A DNA stretch of 64,000 nucleotides from Chiridota heheva (taxonomy: Eukaryota > Echinodermata > Holothuroidea > Apodida > Chiridotidae): contig JAIGNY010001647.1 of assembly GCA_020152595.1 (NCBI GenBank), forward strand, positions 973,001-1,037,000, written 5' to 3'. The notes below the pieces were generated by a model. That model had not been told where the DNA came from. It worked only from the letters and a program-made list of their open reading frames with translations, and searched no databases. Below, piece after piece: positions 44,850-55,053 of this stretch. How positions within the stretch are numbered: the first letter of the stretch is position 1; every line of letters begins with the position of its first letter. The position numbers were made by a program, and so were the translations under genes.

Positions 44850-46426
44850 TTTTATAAATTTATTTGAGCGAAACTTTTTGTCTTCTTTTGCGAGATAAAC
44901 AAAAAAAATTCTGCCGTAAAACCTGTGTGTAGCGTAGATTTCTTACATACTTTGAGACTGTAATTTATTAGACAAGAGTCTAACGTTAATACGATTTCGC
45001 CAGACTTTTCTTTATTCCTTCGAAGTTTGAACGTATAGTATGTTAGGCTAGTTGCCATCTTATAGTAAAACTGGGTGAAAGGCCTAATGTTAGGCCTAAC
45101 CGTGATAATTTATAGAGAGACAGCCCAGAGGTTAAATTTGATCGAAAATAGTTTTAAAAACGTTAATTGCTGTCTTTGAGATGTATCAATCAGATGAATC
45201 ATTGATTTTAAGTAAATTTCAGCCCCTTTTGGAAATGCAAATGCAAGAATTTACTGGAAATTTTTGAGAGAAGTGAAGACTTAACTCACAATAAGAATAA
45301 AAAGTTAAGATAATCGTTAAAAAGCATTTAACTTGTCACTGCCATTTCCCCGACTGTTGGCTTCGGCCCGACTATGTACTTGTGAAAATGGAATATTGGT
45401 ACATGGATGTCAGTTAATGGTTCCTTAAACCCTTATTGGCAACATTTATGGAGTGGCCCCGCCATTATGTCACCCCGGACTTGGCCCAACCTATGTCCAC
45501 TGTGGTGCTATGGTAGAAGGGAATAGAGAACCAACTCTACCCTTAAGGGTGCCATGATATTGCTAATGGGGTTTGTGGCAATTGTGATGCAGTTATTTTC
45601 ATTTTCCACTGATTTATAAACATCAAAACATGACGTCAGATCACGTCATTAATGACTTTTTTTTCAATGCTGCTGACATGCCTGAACTATATTCTGCTCT
45701 GAATGAAAAGTTGATAGAAATTCCTTCTTTTTTTTTGAAGGGGGAGGGAGGGGGGTGATTTATTAAGAAAATCAGCTTCTTTAAAATAAAAAAATTCTTT
45801 CAGGAGACCTTTTTCCTAGTCACAGAAAATCAAATTTTCTGTTTCCTTGGACCCCCACCAGGAACCCTTAAGTGGGCCCCTGGCCCCACATAAAAGTGTT
45901 TTCGCGCATTGCGCTCGCCGCCTTCGGCGCCAGCAATAAACTGCTTTTAATTTTTTCAACATTTATTTTTAATAAGCTACTTTCAGCTTTTTTTTATCAA
46001 GTGTCTCTCACATGCCTGAGTACTGCTTGGGCCTTCATTTACAATTCCTTACTTCATCATTAAAGTACTGCAGGAAGGATCGCCCCCTTCCTTGAGGGGA
46101 ATTTTATGGAAATAATGATTGTATTTCGTGGTGAGTCCCATTTGTTCTTAATCGACTATTAGTTTATTTGTTCTTAACAACTTGCTTCCACAATCTCAAT
46201 GTCAACCATACTGAGGATGTGTATCATAACCACAGCTGTTAAAAATGGTCGTTTCTTTGAACTATACTCAATATGAGTTTCACCATCGATTGCATTTAAA
46301 AGCAGAGGTATTTATAAGCTGGAATATATAGTTTGCTGATTAAAACATTACATAATCTTAAATGTTAGTCAATCTAAAGCAATAATCATTCATATATAAC
46401 CTCTTTTGGCACAAATGACTTCACTG
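44850..46426. other. Interior of element A, left part
   Basis: No coding domain was recognised. The stretch 45590-46080 includes C/G-rich words (CGCATTGCGCTCGCCGCC) and T-runs but no defined element. Confidence 0.4.
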
Positions 46427-46430
46427 TTAA

Positions 46431-47017
46431 AGGAGGCACAGTCTGACATAATTCTTTATTTCATATAATAGAATTGAAAATAACTAATTTTCTGACCAAG
46501 TTCCATAACTTCGAAGCAATCTAACATATTTTTGTTTAATTGTTAAAAACTTTAATGCTACTACTTTATAGTACCATGGTAGCTGCCATTTTGATTGCAA
46601 AACATGCAGATTATGTCATGCCCAGCAGGATCTTGGAATGCTTTGTATTTCTTTAAAATGTACCTCAAGTTTTCTAGCTTATGAACAAGTGTTTTTATTT
46701 TGTAAGGTGAAGGAAAATTTTGTGTATTCATGAAATTGAAAAATCAAAACATGCTGATATAACTTTGTGTCACATCATTTTGAAATAAAAGACTTTAATC
46801 ACATATGTAAAGAATTACATTATAATCTTTATGTCCCTATTGGGGAATCTATGTCATCATGCACAATATTTCAATACAGAATTGAACAAAATGGCAGCCC
46901 CCTGTGTCCATTTCAAACATGAATAACTTGAGATAGAATTTGACTCTGATGTTTTTGGCAGTTGGTTAAGATCTTGTATCATATGAAATAATGATTGTAT
47001 CAGACTTTATGCCTCCT
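46431..47017. mobile_element. TTAA-flanked MITE K2, copy 2
   Basis: TTAA flanks lie at 46427-46430 and 47018-47021. The ends AGGAGGCACAGTCTGACATA and the inverse AGGAGGCATAAAGTCTGATA match, followed by ATTTCATAT. Full-length similarity to 37962-38604 is obvious, with roughly 10-15 percent visible differences plus indels. It lies inside element A. Confidence 0.88.
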
Positions 47018-47021
47018 TTAA

Positions 47022-49200
47022 TGTGTCGTTATGCCGAACAAGCATGCTAGTTAATAATGATAGAATATATCTGCCAAATTTTAAGAAAATGTTAAGATGC
47101 TCAATTAGGCATGATGGAAATCTTCTGTTTTTTGATTCCTGGAAATGTGAAGTCTTATGCGGTAGCAACACTTGTACCTGCTGAGGTAAACTCTGTTATA
47201 ACCAGGTCTGTGACGGGATGTTGTACTGTATATTACCCGATGGCAGGGAAAATATTACGTTTAAATTTTCTCGTACCACTTCACAAAGAAGCATCGATCG
47301 AAACATTTGAAATGAAGTGAAGTAAAACCAAGTCAGTTAGTCAAGAGTGGAGGTAAGTTCCGACAGAAAATAACTTTGCGGAATATAATTATTTTAAAAA
47401 CAAGACATTGGGTAAAAAAAAAAAAAAAAAAAAAAGGAAGCAGGTAAAATGATAATTAAGAATTGGACCTGGCTTCACTTCACCTTTAACCACCATCGGT
47501 CATCTGTGGAGAAAATCCTATCAAAAACCTAAGTCCTGTATCATATTTTAAAAATAGGATCTACATAAATATGATCAAACCAATATTCAGGGCCCTGACA
47601 CAGGTTTCATATGGCAGGTGAGGAGGAGGGGGAAGGGGGGGGGATTAATGTCAATTAATTTTGTTGTGGATAAATAACACAAGACCAATTTGAAAACCAT
47701 TGCTTTTATAATTAACACAAGACCAATTTGAAAACCATTGCTTTGAACATTATTCGGGAAGGGGAAGATTATTCGGGAAGGGGGAAACATTCGGGAAGGA
47801 GAAACATTATTCGGGAAGGGGGAACATTATTCGGGAAGGGGGAACATTATGGGGGGCTATGCCCTTCCCATGTCGGAGGCCCTGATATTCAATGCCTTCT
47901 ACCACCCTGATATTGCAATTTTCATGGAATGAAGCAATGCAGGCTTACCTATTTTATGTGCAGTTTTGACAGCACTAAATTTCACTTCTTTTTTTACCCA
48001 ATTGAGCTTAGTTAATTTAGGCCTACACTTTTTCTAATATCACTCACTCTGTTTTGTACATAAACTGGAATATAAAAAAAGTACTCTACACAAGTGGAAG
48101 AAAAAGCAGTAACAGCATTTCATTACGCCCAACATTACTTGACACATGCACAGAATTTTTTTATTTACTGTATCAAGTAGGCCTAATAGTAAGAAAGAAA
48201 GGTTCAACGCGACACGAGTTTATAGACCCTCTTGACTTCTGCCTCTTTTTCACGGCCAAATGCTGTAGCTGTTTTTCTTCATACTGGCTGAAGCCGGATG
48301 TCCTTGATATTGGATTGCTGACAGAATGGCGCAGAAATGTTACTATAAAAATAATTATTCATGCAAAAAAAAAAAAAGCTCTTTAAAGTTTTTGTAAATT
48401 CTTGTTGACTTAGACTGACAAAGCAATTAATAAGCATCCATACTGGCCCAGGGATTTTTCAATGTATCTTGTCTAATCTGCAAAACTGACAAAGGCTCAG
48501 AAGTTCGGAAGCTGTGGAAAAAAATATAAGACAAACATGTCAACATCAGTTTAAAATTATTCATTTCCCATCCTCAACATTTGGCCTAACAGTAGATCTA
48601 TAATCGTGAAAAATATCAAACGAAATATTTAGTCATTAATATTTAACAGAACCCTCCTACCAATATCAGCAAAGCTTAGAAATATTAGCTCTTATGTCCT
48701 AATTCTAATTGTATAACAAAAGCAGAACACCATTACACATCGATTAAAGCATGTAGCCTAACGCTAGGCTTTTTAATGTGACTGTGTGATAGGATAGCTA
48801 AATTCAATCAAAAAACATCGCCAGAATCAGTTTTTGTTTGCCTGAAATTCATTTTGTTTGTCCAAAAACTGTAAAAAAATTAAATTCAATCGAAGGATTG
48901 ATTCAATTTTCACATCAATTTTTTTTCCCCAAAGGATTTAATAAGTATTTTTATTGAAAATTCCGTCCGAAAAAATGCAATGCAAATGAAGACATTGCCT
49001 CATTTCGTAAGCGAATATTGCAAGTAGGGCCTATGTACTGTGATTCTGAACGTTGCGATGCTGACTGAATTAAAAAAATATTTATATCCCAGAGTTCAAC
49101 GTGAAACTGAATGAAAACAAAATAATATTTTACGAAAGTTTTTAATTCCTCTAGGCCTCGCGTTAAAACATTTTGCTAAAGAAAAAGTCTGCCAGGCCTA
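47022..49200. other. Interior of element A, right part
   Basis: Contains a 38-bp tandem duplication (ACACAAGACCAATTTGAAAA, about 47675-47745) and an 18-20 bp repeat, ACATTATTCGGGAAGGGGGA, about five copies (47748-47852). A 110-residue plus-strand frame at 48054-48386 has no recognisable motif. No transposase was seen. Confidence 0.5.
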
Positions 49201-49293
49201 ATCCGATAAGCAGATTATTATAACATTCATCATGGTGGTAAGTGCACTAACGCCCCGCACTTAGCGTGTACGGTTATTCCCGACTGTACTGTA

Positions 49294-49904
49294 GCTAGCA
49301 TGGGGTCACGGGGGCTGTATATGGAAAATTTGCCAAAGTTCTGCTCCCCCCACACCACCGAAAAGAAAGCTGGCTACGGGCCTGAATATATCACAGAAAC
49401 ATTTCATAGGTTCCCAATCAGATTAGGTTTATTCTTTTGTAATAAGGTGATGCCAACTTGAAAAATGTTTTAATTTGCCTGCGGTCCCCCACTCTATGGG
49501 ATGGAAGTTGTATTTTACTTGGGAGGAAGCCAGAGGTATGACCGTAGGGTGGGTTGAAACTGTTTGGTCGAATTTTTCTTTTTTCGAGGGCATTCAACAA
49601 AAAATTCCTTTCAAATTCAAGGTAACCTTTTAATGCCAATATATAAAGAATTGTATAGGAAAAGAACAAGGATGTACGTTAAAAATGTCTGTAGGCCTAC
49701 TCATTTCTTAACTCTCCTCCCCAAAGTTAACTTAAACTTGCGATTTTTATATTTATTTCTCTGTTAATTAAATATTTAAATGAGTTAATAATTGCATACA
49801 ATATTAATCTAAGCATTATCATATGTCGTATTTTGATCTTATCTTGCCTGTAAAGACACGAATTAACAAGTTCCAGTCAGTTCAGTGTCCTATTTTGGAA
49901 TACT
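49294..49904. other. Interior of element B between element A and the LINE
   Basis: Short open frames only; nothing recognised. Confidence 0.4.
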
Positions 49905-50400
49905 CGTTTGTTTTGTTTGTTTGTTTGATGAGGTCTTTACGGCACCACGACAATGAGGGTCAAATTGTGCCTGAGAGGTCAGATCATTTTAGAGGTATGA
50001 AGGAAAAAAAACAGGGAGAGAATGAGAGAAATTCAAGAACAAAAGTCAGAAATCTGTGATCGAGAGAGGAGGTGCATGGGTGAAACAAAACAAAGTAGGG
50101 GAGAGGGGGGGGGGGTGGAAAAGGAGAATTAAATATGGTTGTAGAGGGAAGCATGATGAAGGAAGGAGATAATTTTATCCAGAGGATTTTTCTGGAAGAA
50201 CTCAGCAATTGAGTTGTGGGGAGCGAGGGAAGCTCTGGAAAGGTTGTACAGGGGGAAAGCAAGGAGAACGTGATGGATAGTGAGGATGCAGTGGCAATTG
50301 TTACAGAGGGGTGGGGGAAACCAATAAGGAGATGGGAGTGAGTAAGGTGGGTGTGACCAATTCTAAGACGGGTAATATGAACATTGTTGATACGAGAGAG
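49905..50400 (-). mobile_element. RNase H LINE (family A) 3-prime copy, 0.5 kb
   Basis: On the minus strand it holds VHITRLRIGHTHLTHSHLL (about 50385-50330), the degenerate zinc-knuckle-like segment (about 50310-50250), the Ser/Pro/Phe-rich tail and the 3-prime UTR with a CAAA tail (plus TTTGTTTTGTTTGTTTG at 49911). A 139-residue frame is still open across the former coding part, making this one of the less decayed copies. Truncation is at about 50400. ATACTC occurs just outside both ends (49903 and 50405) and might be a target duplication, but a few extra bases at the 5-prime end make this uncertain. Confidence 0.82.
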
Positions 50401-50540
50401 CACATACTCATCGCTGACTGCACACTAACTTAACTAAGTACAGTATAATACTAACGTTAGGCCTACACTGTACAAAAGAACACTACTGTGGCATACAGCT
50501 CCGAGTACATGTATGTATATAGGCCTAGTGCTTATTCCGA

Positions 50541-50790
50541 GAAAAATCAGGGGGTCCAACCACCACCCCCCACCCCCTCTTCAAATTTCACCAATACACT
50601 TATTGCCATAATTTGTTCGTGGATTGACCTTGGTTTAAAAGTCTTGCATACCTCCCCCCCCCCCTTCCCCACCCTTCTTTGAAAAACCATCATCAGTCTC
50701 TGATTCCCCCAGGCTTTTTCTTGACCCCTGAGATGGCACTTAAAACCTGAAACTCAGTTTTTTTTAATAAGAAAATAAATGAAATAAATC
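50541..50790. repeat. 240-bp direct repeat, right copy
   Basis: Partner of 43881-44120 in the same orientation. It differs mainly in the C-run and a TTCCCCACCC insertion near 50665. Confidence 0.92.
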
Positions 50791-51156
50791 AATAAATCAG
50801 TGTCTATTTGTTATGATTACATCGCACATCGCGTTCGACAATTATCGGAAGCCGACAATTATCGGAAAATTCTCCCGCAATTCTAGATTTTTTAAACTGC
50901 AGAAGCCTTCCCCAATTCTTCCAAAATCCTGATAGAACGATCAATCGTTCTGCTACGTAATTCACGGCAAAACGAAAACAGTATCGTGCCATTTAGATGC
51001 CTAATGCACACCACAACGATAAAACGAACGCGATGCGACTACCGATATTACGCTAAGCATTTGCAATAGGTGTAATGGAAACGTTGTTATAGTTGGAACG
51101 TGATATTTTATCAAGCTTCACGATGCGACGGCCAATTAAATGCGGGCGGTACTGTA

Positions 51157-52190
51157 TGTGTGTGTATGTGTGTGACGCTAGCTCGTAAACACAATATCTC
51201 AAGAACGATAATCCGGTTCATGTCATATATGGTACACAGATAGCCAATGACCCGTAGATGTGCCCTGTTGTTTTTGGTGTTGATGTCTGGAATATTAATG
51301 AGTGGGCGGGACTTAATGTTAAAATCTTAAAATGGCCATATCTTAACAACCGCAGATCTGTTTTGTTTTTATATTTGGTGAAAATCATCTTGGCTAGTGT
51401 CTGCATATTCATGGTACAAAAATGTTTAATTACATTAAAATGCATAGTGGGCGGGGCTTAACATGATTTTGTTGAAAAGAGCTTGTGCACACCATATCTC
51501 AAGCACTATACATGGGATTCAGTTCATATGGTACACAGATAACCCATGGACCACACATGCCCTACTGTTTCTAATGGCAATGTCAAGCATATTAATGAGT
51601 AGACAGGGTTTAAAGTTAAAATGCTCATAATTTAACAACCGCATGTCTACTTTGTTTCATATTTGAAATAATTATGTTGTTAGCCAGTGTATACATGTTA
51701 ATGGGATTAAAATGGTTGAATTTAATTAATTGTGCAATTCCATTCGTGTAAGAACTGTAAGTTATTTGGTTGTCATTGTAACATTCAGCCCAGTGTTATT
51801 ATTATATAATACTGTGGTTCAAACTTAAAATCCATATTCCGCGTCGGAACCTTAAAACCTTTGGTTTTCTGGTTGTACTAGGTTTTTCGTCCTCTATCAA
51901 TAATTTTACATTGCTTAAGAATTATTTCTTGTTGAAAATTTAATCATTTACTTATATTTTACAGTATACATCATCCATTTTGTAATTCTATTTTTGTTTA
52001 TTTCATTCCTCTAGCGCATTTTAATACAAATGTGTTTTAAATACAGTAGTATTTGCAGAAAAGAGCTTGTAGACAACGTATCTCAAGCACTATACATGGG
52101 ATTCAGTTCATATGGTACACAGATTACCCATGGACCACATGTGCCCTACTGTTTTTGGTGGTAATGTCATGCATATTAAGCTTAAGCTTT
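51157..52190 (+). repeat. Dispersed repeat H, about 290-bp units, forward
   Basis: Units carry AGCTCGTAAACACAATATCT, CAAGAACGATAATCC, CATATGGTACACAGATA, GTGCCCT(G/A)(T/C)TGTTT, ATATTAATGAGTGGGCGGG and TTAACAACCGCA. Copies start near 51180, 51480 and 52062; the last one breaks off at about 52185. The same units are found inverted at 62345-63600. A GT-rich tract precedes the first unit. The arrangement (terminal block, GT tract, about 290-bp tandem units) resembles Helitron-like non-autonomous elements with internal tandem repeats (inference). Confidence 0.75.
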
Positions 52191-52550
52191 CATTTTCGTT
52201 ATTTCATTTGTACAAAATCTTTCTGGTTGCTATTGTCAGCTACATGTAGAAGTGCATACTGTATGCTCCATTTGTCCACGTATACTTTCTTTGGCAGGCC
52301 CCTACAGGTAGTTTTGCTATTTCAGAAGGGTGCATTCTCCACCCTGCCCCTCAATGCCTAAACCCTTTGCATTCTACAATTTGTTCACAAAAACATATTT
52401 TTGAGAACTATTTTGCTTTCTTTTTATGCCGATTACAGTTCCCCAATATAAAAAACATTCAGGTACACTACTCGTTATATTGATTACTCCCTTATTTATA
52501 TTTTAAGTGCCTTCAAACTTGCCCTCAAAGTGCCCTTGATGCCTTATTAA
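52191..52550. other. Short unassigned spacer
   Basis: AT-rich; the last 40 bases hold the presumed ancestral single copies of the 24-bp unit (CTTGCCCTCAAAGTGCCCTT). Confidence 0.4.
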
Positions 52551-54010
52551 TGCCCCTTTTGGTCATTGAAACCCTGCCCCTTTTGGTCAGTGACACCCTG
52601 CCCCTTTTGGTCAGTGACACCCTGCCCATTTTGGTCAGTGACACCCTGCCCCTTTTGGTCAGTGACACCCTTCCCTTTTGGTCAGTGACACCATTTTGGT
52701 CAGTGACACATGCCCTTTTGGTCAGTGACACCCTGCCCCTTTGGTCAGTGACACCATGCCCCTTTGGTCAGTGACACCCTGCCCCTTTGGTCAGTGACAC
52801 CATGCCCCTTTGGTCCTTTGGTCAGTGACACCCTGCCCCTTTGGTCAGTGACACCCTGCCCCTTTTGGTCAGTGACACCCTGCCCCTTTGGTCAGTGACA
52901 CCCTGCCCCTTTTGGTCAGTGACACCCTGCCCCTTTTGGTCAGTGACACCCTGCCCCTTTTGGTCAGTGACACCTGCCCCTTTTGGTCAGTGACACCCTG
53001 CCCCTTTGGTCAGTGACACCCTGCCCTTTGGTCAGTGACACCTGCCCCTTTGGTCAGTGACACATGCCCCTTTGGTCAGTGACACCATGCCCCTTTTGGT
53101 CAGTGACACCCTGCCCCTTTTGGTCAGTGACACTGCCCCTTTTGGTCAGTGACACCTGCCCTTTGGTCAGTGACACCATGCCCCTTTGGTCAGTGACACC
53201 CTGCCCCTTTGGTCAGTGACACCATGCCCTTTGGTCAGTGACACCCTGCCCCTTTTGGTCAGTGACACCTGCCCCTTTTGGTCAGTGACACCCTGCCCTG
53301 ATCAGTGACACCTGGCCCTTTTGGTCAGTGACACCCTGCCCTTTTGGTCAGTGATACCCTGCCCTTTTGGTCAGTGACACCCTGCCCTTTTGGTCAGTGA
53401 TACCCTGCCCCTTTTGGTCAGTGACACCCTGCCCTGATCAGTGACACCTGGCCCTTTTGGTCAGTGACACCCTGCCCTTTTGGTCAGTGACACCCTGCCC
53501 CTTTTGGTCAGTGACACCCTGCCCCTTTTGGTCAGTGACACCCTGCCCCTTTTGGTCAGTGACACCCTGCCCCTTTTGGTCAGTGACACCCCCTGCCCCT
53601 TTTGGTCAGTGACACCCTGCCCCTTTTGGTCAGTGACACCCTGCCCCTTTTGGTCAGTGACACCTGCCCCTTTTGGTCAGTGACACCCTGCCCCTTTTGG
53701 TCAGTGACACCTCACCCATTTTGGTCAGTGACACCCTGCCCCTTTTGGTCAGTGACACCCTGCCCCTTTGGTCAGTGACACCCTGCCCCTTTTGGTCAGT
53801 GACACCCTGCCCCTTTTGGTCAGTGACACCCTGCCCCTTTTGGTCAGTGACACCCTGCCCCTTTTGGTCAGTGACACCATGCCCCTTTTGGTCAGTGACA
53901 CCATGCCCCTTTTGGTCAGTGACACCCTGCCCCTTTTGGTCAGTGACACCCTGCCCCTTTTGGTCAGTGACACCATGCCCCTTTTGGTCAGTGACACCTG
54001 CCCTTTCTGG
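52551..54010. repeat. 24-bp minisatellite array, about 60 copies
   Basis: The unit is CCCCTTTTGGTCAGTGACAC then CCTG (24 bp). Variants have three or two T residues, CATG in place of CCTG, or small deletions. Runs of the 23-bp CCTTTGGTC form fill the middle; the right third is almost uniform. Open frames on both strands up to 115 residues are a by-product of the period. The right flank GATCAAGCTAGGGGTTCG is shared with 40420 and 60640. Confidence 0.97.
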
Positions 54011-54026
54011 ATCAAGCTAGGGGTTC

Positions 54027-54262
54027 GTTTGGTGATTGATTGATGAGGGCTTAATGGCACCACAGCAACGAGGTCAAATTGTGCCTGAGAGGTTAGATCA
54101 TTTCAGAGGTAAGAAAGAAAGAAAACAAGGGGAGATCGAAAGAAATACGAGAACTAAACGTCAAAAAGCTGGCTCTCGAGAGGTGCACGGGTGAATTTTT
54201 TTTTTTTAAAGTAGAGAGAGGGGGTGGGAGAGGACTAAATATGGTTGTAGAGGGAAGCATGG
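54027..54262 (-). mobile_element. RNase H LINE (family A), 3-prime UTR copy
   Basis: The plus strand reads GATTGATGAGGGCTTAATGG, CACCACAGCAACGAGGTC, AAATTGTGCCTGAGAGGTTA, then the A/G-rich part and AATATGGTTGTAGAGGGAAG. All are in family A order. The copy stops at GCATG (54262), where its relatives continue into the coding tail. Confidence 0.8.
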
Positions 54263-54742
54263 TTTGTTTGGGACTCTACTGTATGACACACAATGGAGAA
54301 GGGTATACAGTATACTGTACTGCATGACAGCACTGTACATACATAAACTGTGTGTATATAGTTTTATGTGTTTATCAGTATACAGTCATCCTGTATTTTC
54401 TACAAGAACATAATTTGCATTCATGCAACTCCCTAAATAAAAGCTTCCTGAACACACCATGCCTGCTACAGTACACTACAAGGAAGTACACCTACTATCC
54501 CTTCCCATTAAAAGATCATTAAATAAATCAACATTTGCATTAACTCTATCTGTTCCTACAATATAAAGATATTATTTACATTGGATACATATGCATCTTT
54601 GCAACGGACTTTGTACTTCTTGATACTTCAGAAATACATTTCTGAACCTCAGCTTCAAAGATGATCTAAACAAGGGGTGTAAATTCAGCATTGGGACAGA
54701 CATCTTGCAAAGTATGGAGCAGTAATGCATAATTGAATTTAA
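54263..54742. other. Unassigned sequence
   Basis: Contains several TATACTGTACTG-like words near 54310. No exon or element recognised. Confidence 0.4.
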
Positions 54743-54977
54743 AGGAGCACTAGACCGAAAAGTGAGGGCGTATTTTTAGGGGTCCCCTAAAAATCAAATG
54801 TTTATCTAGCACCCAACAGTAAAGCAAAATTCTGGTTAAATGTGAATATTCAAGTAACCTTTGCTCTCATGTCGTCTGTGGGCTATAGAGGCATGAATTT
54901 TATCCATCTTTTGTGGATGATATATCTGTGAAATTCGCAAAAATGCAAGCGCCCTCACTTTTCAGTCTAGTGCTCCT
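54743..54977. mobile_element. TTAA-flanked MITE K4, 235 bp
   Basis: The left arm AGGAGCACTAGACCGAAAAG then TGAGGGCG and the inverse of the right arm AGGAGCACTAGACTGAAAAG then TGAGGGCG differ by one base in 28. TTAA flanks lie at 54739-54742 and 54978-54981. The right TTAA is also the left TTAA of the K1 copy that follows, so the two elements touch. Confidence 0.93.
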
Positions 54978-55053
54978 TTAAAGAATTAGTTCAGCGATCA
55001 AGCATGTCCATCTTATATGAGAGAAAGAACTTCAAAAGAAACAAAATGGTGAA

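Larger units (their letters stand above)
44557..49291. mobile_element. TA-flanked TIR element A, 4.7 kb
   Basis: The left end CAGTACAGTCGGGAATAAGC and the inverse of the right end CAGTACAGTCGGGAATAACC are followed by GTAC in both. TA lies on each side (44555-44556 and 49292-49293). Subterminal DNA is unusually CG-rich for this window and carries repeated TTAGCGCGG, GCGCTAAG and CACTTAGCGTG words on both sides, possibly transposase-binding sites (inference). The TA target and CAGT start match Tc1/mariner habits. No transposase was recognised in the interior, which contains MITE K2 and two small tandem repeats. It lies inside element B and is therefore probably younger. Confidence 0.75.
40469..51154. 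mobile_element. Large TA-flanked TIR element B, 10.7 kb with nested insertions
   Basis: The left end is CAGTACCGCCCACATTAAAT then TGGCCGTCGCATTGTGA. The inverse of the right end is CAGTACCGCCCGCATTTAAT then TGGCCGTCGCATCGTGA, with three mismatches in 37 bp and similarity continuing through GATAAAATTTCA / GATAAAATATCA. TA flanks both ends (40467-40468 and 51155-51156). Outside both ends lies GT-rich sequence of one dispersed family, which fits a single insertion into it. TA target and a CAGT start are usual for Tc1/mariner-like elements (established), but the size is unusual and no transposase is recognisable. It encloses element A, a SINE, a K1 fragment (42641-42690) and a family A LINE. Without element A it would be about 5.9 kb. 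The two TIRs could alternatively belong to two separate copies. Confidence 0.65.

Noticed and set aside
44557..49291. Transposase gene in element A or B
   Set aside because: The longest frames (up to 110 codons, for example 48054-48386) show no DDE/D or helix-turn-helix pattern that I can recognise.
49984..50403. 139-residue minus-strand frame as a host gene
   Set aside because: It is the C-terminal end of an RNase H LINE (RLRIGHTHLTH motif).
49905..50410. ATACTC target duplication of the LINE at 49905
   Set aside because: Only six bases, with about five unexplained bases at the 5-prime side; kept as a remark, not claimed.
52525..54063. Frames of 67-115 codons with SDTLPLLV or KRGRVSLT repeats
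   Set aside because: Translations of the 24-bp minisatellite on both strands.
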